A stretch of DNA of 39,566 nucleotides from Bacteroidaceae bacterium (GCA_017617805.1 JAFZVN010000036.1:1-39566); one strand, 5' to 3'; counted from the first letter of the stretch, positions 16,876-25,511 are shown. Notes: generated by a model not told the origin, from the letters alone. Made by a program: numbers and translations.

Positions 16876-18303
16876 TTATTCCTTGAACTGATAGCAACCT
16901 GCATCAGGCTTTGTTCCACGCTCTATTCCATTCATGTCGGTGGGGTAGAGCGTGGCGTATGTTTCGGATCCTTTGCCACGTGCCACACTGAGTGTGTCAA
17001 GACGGAAATCATAGATGTAGGCATCGGTGTCGAATGTCTTGAAGTTGGTCTCTTTGTAGGTGGCTGAGTCTTTGGATTCCTCCGTGCATTGGCTGAAATA
17101 GGTCTCATCTCTCACATCTGTCAGCAACACGCAGTTGTAGAAATGAAGATTGAGCGCCAGATTGCCTGGATTGCCAAACACTTCATCGTTTGCATAGCCT
17201 GTGATGAAACAGTTATAGAAATTGACCGACTCTATCTGATGCTCATCCTTGCCGAAATAGTTGCTCACAGACAGGGCATGTCCACGATCAGCTTTCCAAG
17301 GATAGAATTGTGCGATGGTGCAATGGATGAAGTCAGCTGTACCTCCATAAATGCTCACGCAGTCATACTTGCTATTGCTGATCTGTGTGTTGGCAATGAG
17401 TGCTTTGCTGTCTTTCAGATAAAGTCCATAGCCTGCCACATTGTGGATGATGGAGTTGGTGATGCTCACATTTCCTTCAATTGAATCGCACCGAATGCCA
17501 TAATTGCCACTATGGATGTCGGCATGGTTCAAGGTGCAGCCTTGGCACGAAGCCGTCAACTGTATGCCTCCCCATTGGTTTTCTAATCGGTCGTAGGGCA
17601 GATAGGGAAACATCTTGTCTATGCGGTCACCACGAAGCGTGACAGGATTCTCTTGAGTACCTTCGATAGCCAATTTCCCATGCACAATCAAGCTTGCGCC
17701 ATTGTGGAAATAGAGCGTTGTACCTGCGGCCAGTGTCAATGTGGCGTCTTTCCCCACCACCAGACTGTCATACACCACACGTGGCAATCCTTCGTTGGTA
17801 AAGGTCTGATTGTCCTTTAGCACCTCGCCTTTCATCGCTATCATGTTCTGTCCTGATGCTTCCAGTATTACCTTCTGCTGTTTGCCATTCTCCAGCGTGA
17901 ACACGATGGCATCATTGATTTTGGTCGGTTCCGTCGAAGTGTTGACGGGGGGGATTACCTTCACAAATACACAGATGCTGTCCTTGTGCAATACCTGCAC
18001 ATCGCTCACCGAGGTGCCGTTTTGCCCATCCACATTCATCATAAACCCAGAGGTGCCTTTCGACTCCAATTCCACATGGGCAATGTGCACTCCCTTGTCG
18101 TGCCGGTTATATACCTGAAATCGTTTCGTTGTCGAGATGAGGCCAGTAAACACCGTGTCGAATTGGATGGTGTCTTGACTGAAAGCCAGCACGGCATCGC
18201 CAGCTGTCGTGAAGGTTTCTTCATCATTGCACGATGAGAGCAGGGCAGGGCAGAGCAGAGCCACCATCGCCCCCAAGATGATTGTATGTGTGAATCTTCT
18301 CAT
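16876..18303 (-). CDS. Lipoprotein with right-handed beta-helix-like repeats
   Basis: The ATG at 18303 gives 475 residues; an in-frame TTG nine bases earlier is less likely. A signal peptide with lipobox LLSSC (Cys25) is seen. The first part (about 40-170) looks like an immunoglobulin-type or DUF1573-like fold (IQFDTVFTGLISTTKRFQVYN). From about 200 on, short strands recur (TLTLAAGTTLYFHNGASLIVHGKLAIEG, CTLNHADIHSGNYGIRCD, VSITNSIIHNVAGYGLYLKDS), the pattern of parallel beta-helix proteins that bind or cut polysaccharides. No catalytic site is evident. Location at the outer membrane or surface is likely. Confidence 0.82.
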   Translation of the reverse strand: MRRFTHTIILGAMVALLCPALLSSCNDEETFTTAGDAVLAFSQDTIQFDTVFTGLISTTKRFQVYNRHDKGVHIAHVELESKGTSGFMMNVDGQNGTSVSDVQVLHKDSICVFVKVIPPVNTSTEPTKINDAIVFTLENGKQQKVILEASGQNMIAMKGEVLKDNQTFTNEGLPRVVYDSLVVGKDATLTLAAGTTLYFHNGASLIVHGKLAIEGTQENPVTLRGDRIDKMFPYLPYDRLENQWGGIQLTASCQGCTLNHADIHSGNYGIRCDSIEGNVSITNSIIHNVAGYGLYLKDSKALIANTQISNSKYDCVSIYGGTADFIHCTIAQFYPWKADRGHALSVSNYFGKDEHQIESVNFYNCFITGYANDEVFGNPGNLALNLHFYNCVLLTDVRDETYFSQCTEESKDSATYKETNFKTFDTDAYIYDFRLDTLSVARGKGSETYATLYPTDMNGIERGTKPDAGCYQFKE

Positions 18304-18314
18304 ATATATCAATG

Positions 18315-18355
18315 AAAGGGTGAATCATTCTTATAAACGAACGATTCACCCTTTT
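18315..18355 (-). terminator. Terminator or attenuator between nfnAB and the lipoprotein gene
   Basis: AAAGGGTGAATC (18315-18326) and GATTCACCCTTT (18343-18354) form a perfect 12-base-pair stem. Its left end is only 11 bases from the lipoprotein ATG, and on the minus strand there is only a short T-run after the stem. Confidence 0.75.
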
Positions 18356-18375
18356 TATTGTATGTCAGTCACGAT

Positions 18376-20727
18376 TTATGCTTGCGCCTTGAGCATCTCG
18401 TCGATGCTGGCAGCAGCCTTGCGACCATCACCCATGGCGAGAATCACGGTTGCACCACCACGCACGATGTCGCCACCTGCGAAAATGGTTGGGATGCTCG
18501 ACTGCATCTGGTCGTTCACAGCGATGGTGTTCTTGCGACCCAATTCAAGACCTTCCACAGACTTAGGCACGAGTGGGTTAGGTGACACACCAACAGCCAC
18601 GATGGCCATGTCGATGTCGCGAGTCACCACCTTGCCTTCCACAGGGATAGGAGAACGACGACCTGAAGCATCTGGCTCGCCCAGTTCCATCACTTGGAGT
18701 TTCACTTGAGTCACATTGCCCTTTTCGTCTGAAATATACTCGATTGGGTTGTGGAGTGTGAGGAATTCGATACCCTCTTCCTTGGCGTGCTTCACCTCTT
18801 CCACACGTGCAGGCATTTCTGCCTCTGAACGACGGTATGCGATGAACACATGCTCAGCACCCAGACGCTTGGCTGTACGGCAGGAGTCCATTGCTGTGTT
18901 ACCACCACCTACGACCATGACGCTCTTGGCCTTCACCACAGGTGTGTCGCTGGCAGGGTTCGATGCGTCCATAAGGTTCACACGCGTGAGGTATTCATTG
19001 GATGACATGATTCCCACAGAGTTTTCACCTGGGATGCCCATGAAGTTAGGCAGACCTGCACCAGAAGCCACGAAGATAGCCTTATAACCTTCGTCTTCTA
19101 ACTGCTGGATGGTGATGGTCTTACCTACAATGCAATCCTTCACGAAGTTCACACCAATCTTGCGGAGATTCTCGATTTCAACGTCCACGATGGCGTTAGG
19201 CAGACGGAACTCTGGAATACCGTACTTGAGCACACCACCAATCTCGTGCAATGCCTCAAACACAGTCACATCATAACCAGCTTTTGCCAAGTCGCCAGCA
19301 CAAGATAGACCAGCAGGACCAGAACCCACGATGGCAACCTTTTTGCCGTTCTTTGGAGCACACTCTGGGAGAGCCATCTTGCCCGACTGACGCTCAAAGT
19401 CAGCAGCAAAACGCTCCAGATAGCCGATAGCCACAGGTTTGTGACCCATCTTCGTGTGGATACATTTGCTTTCGCACTGCTTCTCCTGAGGACAAACACG
19501 TCCGCAGACAGCAGGCAGAGCAGAAGTGGCTTTGAGCACCTTGGCAGCCTCGAGGAACTGTCCACGCTCGATATTCTTCACGAATGAAGGGATATTGATG
19601 CTGACGGGGCAACCTTCCATACAAGAAGGTTTAGCACAGTCGAGGCAACGCTTTGATTCTGTCAATGCCTGTTCGATGGTCAGACCTTGGTTCACCTCCT
19701 CAGTACGAGTGGTAGCACGATAGACAGGGTCAAGTTCGCTCATCACACAACGCTCAATCTCACCACGCTCCTTGGCTTTCATGCTGCCAAACAACTCCTT
19801 GCGCCATGCTGCATTGCGGTCTGTGAGTTCAGCCAGCGGTGTATCAGTTGTCATACCTGAAGCATCTACAGCTGCTTCTTCCTTCTTCGTGACAGCAACA
19901 CTCTCCACATGTTCCTCCAGCTTCTTCATCTCCTCCAATTCCTGTGGCTTGAAAGCACCCATGCGCTTGAACATCTCGTCGAAGTCCACCTCATGACCAT
20001 CAAACTCTGGACCATCGACGCAGACGAAACGAGTCTTGCCACCCACAGTGATACGGCAAGCACCGCACATACCCGTACCATCCACCATGATGGTGTTCAA
20101 CGATACATCGGTAGGCACATTATATTTCTTCGTGAGCAGGCAGCAGAACTTCATCATGATGGCAGGACCAATGGCAAAGCACTTGTCCACCTTCTCGCGC
20201 TGGATCACCTGTTCTATGCCGACAGTCACCACACCTTTCTGACCATAAGAGCCATCGTCTGTCATGATGATGACCTCGTCAGAGTGCTTGCGAACCTCAT
20301 CCTCCAGGATGATGAGTTCCTTGGTGCGACCAGCCAACACAGAAACCACCTTGTTGCCAGCAGCCTTCAAAGCCTTGATGATAGGCAGCATGGGAGCCAC
20401 ACCCACACCACCACCAGCACAAACGACTGTGCCGAAATTCTCGATGTGAGTAGCCTGACCCAGAGGACCCACCACGTCAGTGATGTAGTCGCCCTCATTG
20501 AGGTTGCAAAGTTTAGTGGAAGAATACCCCACCTTCTGTACCACCAGCGTGATGGTGCCAGCTTCGATGTCGCTGTCAGCAATGGTGAGTGGCATACGTT
20601 CGCCCAGTTCGCCCACGCGAACAATGACGAAGTGGCCAGCCTTACGAGATTTAGCGATGAGGGGTGCTTCAACCACCAGTTTGAAGACCTTCTCGCTGAA
20701 CTGCTCTTTCTTTACGATCTTATTCAT
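18376..20727 (-). CDS. Fused NfnA-NfnB: NADH-dependent ferredoxin:NADP oxidoreductase
   Basis: One 783-residue chain joins two enzymes. Residues 1-250 are a PyrK/NfnA-type module: FAD site GERMPLTIAD, NAD loop GGGVGVAPMLP, and a [2Fe-2S] site with Cys221, Cys224, Cys236 (a fourth Asp ligand is known for NfnA). A charged linker (about 255-310) follows. The rest is NfnB/GltD-like: two cysteine clusters (CLDCAKPSCMEGCP and CGRVCPQEKQCESKC), FAD motif GSGPAGLSCAGDLAKAGY, and NADPH motif VVGGGNTAMDSCRTAKRLG. NfnAB transfers electrons between NADH, NADPH and ferredoxin by flavin bifurcation. Databases often label this fusion 'dihydroorotate dehydrogenase B NAD-binding subunit / glutamate synthase'; no GltB partner or PyrD is near, which favours Nfn. 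Confidence 0.88.
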   Translation of the reverse strand: MNKIVKKEQFSEKVFKLVVEAPLIAKSRKAGHFVIVRVGELGERMPLTIADSDIEAGTITLVVQKVGYSSTKLCNLNEGDYITDVVGPLGQATHIENFGTVVCAGGGVGVAPMLPIIKALKAAGNKVVSVLAGRTKELIILEDEVRKHSDEVIIMTDDGSYGQKGVVTVGIEQVIQREKVDKCFAIGPAIMMKFCCLLTKKYNVPTDVSLNTIMVDGTGMCGACRITVGGKTRFVCVDGPEFDGHEVDFDEMFKRMGAFKPQELEEMKKLEEHVESVAVTKKEEAAVDASGMTTDTPLAELTDRNAAWRKELFGSMKAKERGEIERCVMSELDPVYRATTRTEEVNQGLTIEQALTESKRCLDCAKPSCMEGCPVSINIPSFVKNIERGQFLEAAKVLKATSALPAVCGRVCPQEKQCESKCIHTKMGHKPVAIGYLERFAADFERQSGKMALPECAPKNGKKVAIVGSGPAGLSCAGDLAKAGYDVTVFEALHEIGGVLKYGIPEFRLPNAIVDVEIENLRKIGVNFVKDCIVGKTITIQQLEDEGYKAIFVASGAGLPNFMGIPGENSVGIMSSNEYLTRVNLMDASNPASDTPVVKAKSVMVVGGGNTAMDSCRTAKRLGAEHVFIAYRRSEAEMPARVEEVKHAKEEGIEFLTLHNPIEYISDEKGNVTQVKLQVMELGEPDASGRRSPIPVEGKVVTRDIDMAIVAVGVSPNPLVPKSVEGLELGRKNTIAVNDQMQSSIPTIFAGGDIVRGGATVILAMGDGRKAAASIDEMLKAQA

Positions 20728-20787
20728 AATAATATATCTTATTGTGTAAATAGTATCTTTTTACCACATTTCAAGACAAAAACGCTG

Positions 20788-20818
20788 CAAAGTTACGGAT
20801 AAATGAGCACAATACAAA
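20788..20818 (-). promoter_or_regulatory. Promoter of nfnAB
   Basis: On the minus strand TTTG (20818-20815), 19 bases, then TAACTTTG (20795-20788). It predicts a leader of roughly 50-55 bases. Confidence 0.8.
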
Positions 20819-20855
20819 GTGGAAAAGCCTTTTTTTGTTTTTTCCTTCCGAATTA

Positions 20856-20887
20856 TTTGCAAAGTCCTAAATATTGATATATTTTTG
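20856..20887 (+). promoter_or_regulatory. Upstream promoter P1 of nspC
   Basis: TTTG at 20856-20859, 20 bases, TATTTTTG at 20880-20887. It would start RNA just before an ATG at 20899 that is in frame with nspC. Confidence 0.6.
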
Positions 20888-20920
20888 CAACGTGTTCCAT
20901 GAGATGCATCCAGATATGTT

Positions 20921-20967
20921 GTGTGGAGGAGGAAGTTTGGTGGAGAAATCGGGGTGTGGAGGAGGAA
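20921..20967 (+). repeat. 14-base direct repeat in the nspC leader
   Basis: GTGTGGAGGAGGAA occurs at 20921-20934 and 20954-20967. The purine-rich leader between the two nspC promoters has no other recognisable feature. Confidence 0.7.
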
Positions 20968-20991
20968 AAAGTGATGATTTGTGAGTTTTTT

Positions 20992-21023
20992 CTTGGTGTT
21001 ATGCTCAGTTATGCGTACCTTCG
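20992..21023 (+). promoter_or_regulatory. Proximal promoter P2 of nspC
   Basis: CTTG at 20992-20995, 20 bases, TACCTTCG at 21016-21023; each element has one mismatch. It lies 25 bases before the preferred ATG. Confidence 0.55.
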
Positions 21024-21048
21024 CAAGCGGAAAGGAGAAGTGAAGAAT

Positions 21049-22215
21049 ATGACACTACTGGAACAGAATACAGATAGGATTCCATCACCTTGTTATGTGA
21101 TGGAGGAGGAATTGCTGCGGAGGAACTTGGAGTTGATTCGCAGTGTGGCACAGCGTGCTGAGGTGGAGATCATCTTGGCGTTTAAGGCGTTCGCCTTGTG
21201 GAGGAGTTTCCCAATTTTCAGGGAGTACATCAGCCATACGACGGCTTCGTCGCTGTTTGAGGCGAGGCTGGCATTGGAGGAGTTTGGCAGCAAGGCGCAT
21301 ACGTATTCACCTGCTTATACAGAGGAGGATTTTGAGGAGATATTGGCTTGTTCGAGCCATATCACGTTCAATTCGCTGAGCCAATATAGTCGGTTTGCGC
21401 CGAAGGTGAAGGGTAGGGCATCGGTGGGTTTGCGTGTGAATCCTGAATACAGCGAGATTGAGACGGAACTCTACAATCCCTGTGCTCCAGGTTCGCGCTT
21501 CGGCATCTTGGCGAAGGATCTGCCTGAGATGTTGCCAACTGACATTGAGGGGTTCCACATCCACTGTCATTGTGAATCGGGCAGCGATGTGTTTGCTCGG
21601 ACTTTGGCGCATATCGAAGAGAAGTTCTCTGGGTGGTTTGCCCAACTGAAATGGATCAACTTTGGTGGAGGGCATTTGATGACGCGCAAGGATTATGATG
21701 TGGATTTGCTCATCGAGACGCTGCAAGGTTTCCATGCGCGCTATCCCCATTTGAAGGTCATCCTCGAACCTGGCAGTGCTTTTGCTTGGCAGACAGGACC
21801 GCTCGTGACGAAGGTGGTGGACATCGTGGAGAATGCGGGCATCAAGACTGCCATCATCAATGCCAGTTTCACTTGTCACATGCCTGATTGTTTGGAAATG
21901 CCGTACCAACCCGAAATAAGAGGTGCAGAGATGGTGGATGAAAAACTGTCAGCTGTTAGCTGTCAACTGTCAAATATTTACCGCATCGGTGGCAATTCTT
22001 GTCTTTCTGGCGACTTCATGGGCATGTGGAGATTTGACCACGAACTGCAGATCGGGGAGACGTTGATCTTTGAGGACATGATTCATTACACGACGGTGAA
22101 GACAACAATGTTCAATGGTATTGGACATCCGTCTATTGGCATGCTAAAAAAAGACGGAACATTTGAGTTGTTCCGTCAATATACTTACGAAGATTATCGC
22201 GATAGGATGTGTTAG
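21049..22215 (+). CDS. nspC: Carboxynorspermidine/carboxyspermidine decarboxylase
   Basis: PLP decarboxylase making spermidine or norspermidine from the carboxy form. The ATG at 21049 gives 388 residues starting at the conserved IPSPCYVMEEELL region; the frame is open 50 codons further up to 20899, but that part is Cys/Trp/Glu-rich and unlike the family. Seen: LAFKAFALW with the cofactor lysine, HIHCHCESGSD, FGGGHLMT, EPGSAFAWQTG, CHMPDCLEMPYQP and NSCLSGDFMG. About ten residues between EKL and IYRIGG are encoded by a GTCAACTGTCAA-type dispersed repeat. The stop overlaps the stop of the convergent receptor gene. Confidence 0.94.
   Translation: MTLLEQNTDRIPSPCYVMEEELLRRNLELIRSVAQRAEVEIILAFKAFALWRSFPIFREYISHTTASSLFEARLALEEFGSKAHTYSPAYTEEDFEEILACSSHITFNSLSQYSRFAPKVKGRASVGLRVNPEYSEIETELYNPCAPGSRFGILAKDLPEMLPTDIEGFHIHCHCESGSDVFARTLAHIEEKFSGWFAQLKWINFGGGHLMTRKDYDVDLLIETLQGFHARYPHLKVILEPGSAFAWQTGPLVTKVVDIVENAGIKTAIINASFTCHMPDCLEMPYQPEIRGAEMVDEKLSAVSCQLSNIYRIGGNSCLSGDFMGMWRFDHELQIGETLIFEDMIHYTTVKTTMFNGIGHPSIGMLKKDGTFELFRQYTYEDYRDRMC
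21946..21975. repeat. In-frame copy of the GTCAACTGTCAA repeat within nspC
   Basis: CTGTCAGCTGTTAGCTGTCA followed by ACTGTCAA belongs to the same family as the tandem array between hisH and hisA. It adds the residues SAVSCQLSN. Confidence 0.65.
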
Positions 22216-25187
22216 AAGCGTCCGCCTCCACCGCCGAAGCCTCCACCGCCGAAGCCACCGCCTCCGCCGAAGCCTCCTCGACCTCCGCCGCCTTCGCCTC
22301 CACGACCTCCTCGGCCGCCACCTTCTGGCATTTGCATGCCGTCGGGCATTTCGTTGCGGAAGTTGCGCATCTCGCGAAGGTCGCGACGAGCCTCTCTGGA
22401 GCCAAACAGGTTGAAGCGCCAACGGAAGTTGAGCAGCAGGTAGCTGTAGATGGCTGTTGTTTCACGGTCGGAACGTGAATAGGCATCGATGGTACGGCTG
22501 ATGTTACTCCGACGGTTCAAGATGTCGTATGCCTGCAACGAGATGGTCGCCTGCTTCTTATAGAGGAATCGATAACTGATCTGGGCGTTCCAGATGAGTT
22601 CGTTGGTGTTCATGCTTGCCGATGAATAACCACGACGTGAACTCATGTTGATGTCGGTGGAGAAGCCGAATCCGTTGTCGAAATTTCCTGTGGAGGAGAG
22701 TCCATATCGGAAGTCGAACGTGCTTTGGTTGCTGGACTCGACGAGTTCACTTTCTGTCTTATGCCAGTTGACTCGTCCTGTGGCACGCACGTCGAAGTTG
22801 TTCAGACGCAGGGAGATGGTCAGGTTCTCGCCGAGGGTGTTGGATATCACAGAGTTCTTGAAGGTCTCGTGGTTTTGATAGATGTAGCTGACTCGGTTGT
22901 CATGCGATCCGCTGGTGCTGGCGTTCAAGGTCAGACGTTCCCATCCGAGGGGCGTGTTGAATCCGAAATTCATGTTCATGCTCCAGTTGCCGTTGATGTT
23001 CTCGGGTCGTGTGCGCTGTCCACCTGTCTCCTCGTTGTATTCCGTACGGTTGGAGATACTGTTTTTGGTGGTGTTGTAGCTGATGTTCGCATTGGCGCTC
23101 CTTCTGGTTGCCTCCCAATAGTTGTTCCAACTTGCGTTGATGTTGTGGGTGAATGAAGGCTTCAGATCTGGATTACCCTCACGGATGTTGAGCGGATTGC
23201 TGTTATCGGTCAGGTTGAAGAGGCTGGTCATGTCGGGCTGGCTTGTGTTGCCTCGATAGGTGATGTTGAGCGTATGGCGACGTGTGAAACGGAACCGTGC
23301 GTTCAATGTCGGGCTGATGCGCGAGATGTTGCGGCTGGCAATGGTGTCGAGTCCTTGATACTGATAGACCATCTTCTGATTCTGCTGCTCGATGCGGAAA
23401 CCTCCACTGATGTTGAGCAACTGGGTCACGTAGCGAAGTGTAAAGTTGATGTTATGCGTCTTGTTGATGTTGTCGGTATAGCGTGACAGCGAGTCGCTCA
23501 GGAATTCGAAGTAGTTGGGTGCGAGCATGCCATACTGCCCATAGTCCTCCCAAAGCATCTGACCGATGGAATCAATCTTTGCAAAGTCGTAGGTCTGTCC
23601 GTCAGCGTGACGCTTCGAGTAGTCGTAACTATAGTTGAGCTGGGCATAAAGATTACGAAGAACAGGTTCGGAATAGGTGAATCCCACACTATAGTTTCGG
23701 GTGCTCTGTGGATTGTTGCGATGGCGATAGGTCAAGTCGGTCGAGTCATTGCGCTGGTGATAGATGACGTTCGACCAGTTGTAGTTCTTGCTGCCACTGC
23801 CACTGGCTGTGCCGTTCATGCGGAGGCTGATGTTACGTCCATTGCTGCCTGTCACAGCCCCTGGACCGAACCAAGGCCCTCCACCCAATCGGCGGTTGAG
23901 CATCAGACTTCCATTGAAGTTGTAATTGTCACCATCCGTCCAGTTTCTGGAGGCGTTCTCATTGATTTTGATGTCATTGCTAATTTGTGCCATCTGATTG
24001 AGTGGGTCAGTCACCCCGTTCCGATAGGGATCATCATTGAAAGTGACAGAGGCGTTCTCTGACGAACTCTTCGAATCTCCTGCTGAGAATCGTGGTTGGA
24101 AGAGCAGGGTAGTGACAGAGTCAAGTTTCCATTCAATCTTGAAGTCGCCATTCACGCTGTTGCTTTTGTTGGTGTTTGAGTTGCGGCTATTGCTGTAGGA
24201 TGCGGCTCTCACGAAGTTCTGACTGCTGTTCCATGAGGCTGAATGGCTTTTATTATAGTTGACACGAATGTTTCCACCAAATTCAAAGTCCTTGACATCA
24301 AAGACCAGACGTCCACCGATCTGTCGGGCGGTGGCATTACCGTTGTTGCCTGTATTGTTCTGCGAACCGATGATATTTCCCTGTATCTTGTCCGAGAAGC
24401 GGTTGATGGTCGTTCGGAGTGAATACAGGTCGTGGGTACCATACCCCGCATTGATGTCGCCAAACCATCCTTGTTGGAATCCTTTCTTGATGGTCAAGTC
24501 CATCACCGTCTCCTCCTCTCCATCGTCTATACCCGTGATGCGGCTGAAGTCCGACTGTCTGTCGTAGGTCTTCACCTTGTCGACAATCTCCGCAGGCAGG
24601 TTCTTCAACGACATGTTCTGGTCGTTGCCGAAAAACTCCTTACCACCTACTAAGATTTTCTTGACGGTCTTGCCATTCACCTTGATGACGCCATCTGATA
24701 TTTCCACACCTGGCAGTTTCTTGATCAGGTCTTCCAACACACTTCCTTCAGGCACTTTGAACGCATCGGCATTGAAGATGAGCGTGTCGTCCTTCATCTC
24801 CATCTCCTTCAGTTCGGCAGTCACAACGGCCTGATTCAGCAGAATGGTGTTAGGAATCAGCAACACCGTTCCCACTGTCTGCGTGCCCTTGTTGTTTTGG
24901 CGGCTGATGGTAAGAGGACGATAGAAGTTGTAATAACCGATATACGTGATTTTCAGCATGTACTTGCCGTCCTTCACGCCTTTGATGTTGAAAGCGCCGT
25001 CCTTCGACGTCGTTCCTCCATACACCATTTGTGCTGTGTCAGGAGTCATCACCATCACAGTGCCTGACATCAGTGCTTCGCCTGTTTCACTGTCAATCAA
25101 TTTACCTTTCAGTGCTGTTTGTGCTTGTGCTGCAAAAACTGAAGCCAATAAGATGACGAAAAGAATAGATTTTTGAAATAAATTCAT
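22212..25187 (-). CDS. TonB-type outer-membrane beta-barrel protein with glycine-rich tail
   Basis: The ATG at 25187 opens a signal peptide (MNLFQKSILFVILLASVFAAQAQ); the frame runs further upstream, but that part overlaps the tRNA terminator region and tRNA. The 991-residue protein has a carboxypeptidase-regulatory-like domain (about 24-110: LKGKLIDSETGEALMSGTVMV), a plug-like region (GSVLEDLIKKLPGVEISDG, KKILVGGKEFFGND), then a long beta-barrel rich in Asn/Ser/aromatic strands. This is the OMP_b-brl_3 group, probably transport. Substrate is unknown and no SusD partner is adjacent. The last about 40 residues are almost only Gly, Arg and Phe (GGGRGGRGGEGGGG...), an unusual end for a barrel. 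Confidence 0.88.
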   Translation of the reverse strand: MNLFQKSILFVILLASVFAAQAQTALKGKLIDSETGEALMSGTVMVMTPDTAQMVYGGTTSKDGAFNIKGVKDGKYMLKITYIGYYNFYRPLTISRQNNKGTQTVGTVLLIPNTILLNQAVVTAELKEMEMKDDTLIFNADAFKVPEGSVLEDLIKKLPGVEISDGVIKVNGKTVKKILVGGKEFFGNDQNMSLKNLPAEIVDKVKTYDRQSDFSRITGIDDGEEETVMDLTIKKGFQQGWFGDINAGYGTHDLYSLRTTINRFSDKIQGNIIGSQNNTGNNGNATARQIGGRLVFDVKDFEFGGNIRVNYNKSHSASWNSSQNFVRAASYSNSRNSNTNKSNSVNGDFKIEWKLDSVTTLLFQPRFSAGDSKSSSENASVTFNDDPYRNGVTDPLNQMAQISNDIKINENASRNWTDGDNYNFNGSLMLNRRLGGGPWFGPGAVTGSNGRNISLRMNGTASGSGSKNYNWSNVIYHQRNDSTDLTYRHRNNPQSTRNYSVGFTYSEPVLRNLYAQLNYSYDYSKRHADGQTYDFAKIDSIGQMLWEDYGQYGMLAPNYFEFLSDSLSRYTDNINKTHNINFTLRYVTQLLNISGGFRIEQQNQKMVYQYQGLDTIASRNISRISPTLNARFRFTRRHTLNITYRGNTSQPDMTSLFNLTDNSNPLNIREGNPDLKPSFTHNINASWNNYWEATRRSANANISYNTTKNSISNRTEYNEETGGQRTRPENINGNWSMNMNFGFNTPLGWERLTLNASTSGSHDNRVSYIYQNHETFKNSVISNTLGENLTISLRLNNFDVRATGRVNWHKTESELVESSNQSTFDFRYGLSSTGNFDNGFGFSTDINMSSRRGYSSASMNTNELIWNAQISYRFLYKKQATISLQAYDILNRRSNISRTIDAYSRSDRETTAIYSYLLLNFRWRFNLFGSREARRDLREMRNFRNEMPDGMQMPEGGGRGGRGGEGGGGRGGFGGGGGFGGGGFGGGGGRF

Positions 25188-25269
25188 GTTGGAAAGTTTT
25201 GGTTTCGCTTCATAGGACGTTTTGTTGGTCAAAAGGTTTAACGTGTTAGACTGAAATGGATAAAAAACA

Positions 25270-25301
25270 GAAAAAGTTTCAAACTTTCGTCTGAAACTCT
25301 T
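25270..25301 (-). terminator. Terminator of the tRNA-Asp pair
   Basis: On the minus strand AGTTTCA and TGAAACT form a stem followed by TTTTT. It ends the tRNA transcript before the receptor gene. Confidence 0.75.
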
Positions 25302-25309
25302 TCCGTTTG

Positions 25310-25383
25310 CGGTGCGTACGAGACTCGAACTCGTGACCCCATGCGTGACAGGCATGTATTCTAACCTACTGAACTAACGCACC
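25310..25383 (-). tRNA. tRNA-Asp (GTC), copy 2
   Basis: The minus strand folds into a complete cloverleaf: acceptor GGTGCGT/ACGCACC, anticodon stem ATGC/GCAT with loop CTGTCAC and anticodon GTC, and T arm with GTTCGAGTC. The CCA end is not encoded. Identical to the upstream copy. Confidence 0.95.
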
Positions 25384-25437
25384 AAAATTTCTATTTTTCA
25401 CTTTTCAATTGTCAACTTTCACTTTTCAACTCGTTTG
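25384..25437. repeat. Repeat-filled spacer between the two tRNA genes
   Basis: The spacer is composed of TTTTCACTTTTCAATTGTCA and CTTTCACTTTTCAAC units, related to the dispersed repeats after stop codons elsewhere in the window. Confidence 0.6.
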
Positions 25438-25511
25438 CGGTGCGTACGAGACTCGAACTCGTGACCCCATGCGTGACAGGCATGTATTCTAACCTACTGA
25501 ACTAACGCACC
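25438..25511 (-). tRNA. tRNA-Asp (GTC), copy 1
   Basis: Same sequence and fold as the other copy, with anticodon GTC. It lies nearest the promoter; the pair is a tandem duplication with a 128-base period. Confidence 0.95.

Noticed and set aside
18376-20727. Glutamate synthase small subunit or dihydroorotate dehydrogenase subunit
   Set aside because: Both halves together with their Fe-S sites match NfnA and NfnB, and neither GltB nor PyrD is nearby.
25188-25355. 56-codon upstream extension of the receptor frame
   Set aside because: It runs through the tRNA terminator into the tRNA-Asp gene; a clear signal peptide starts at 25187.
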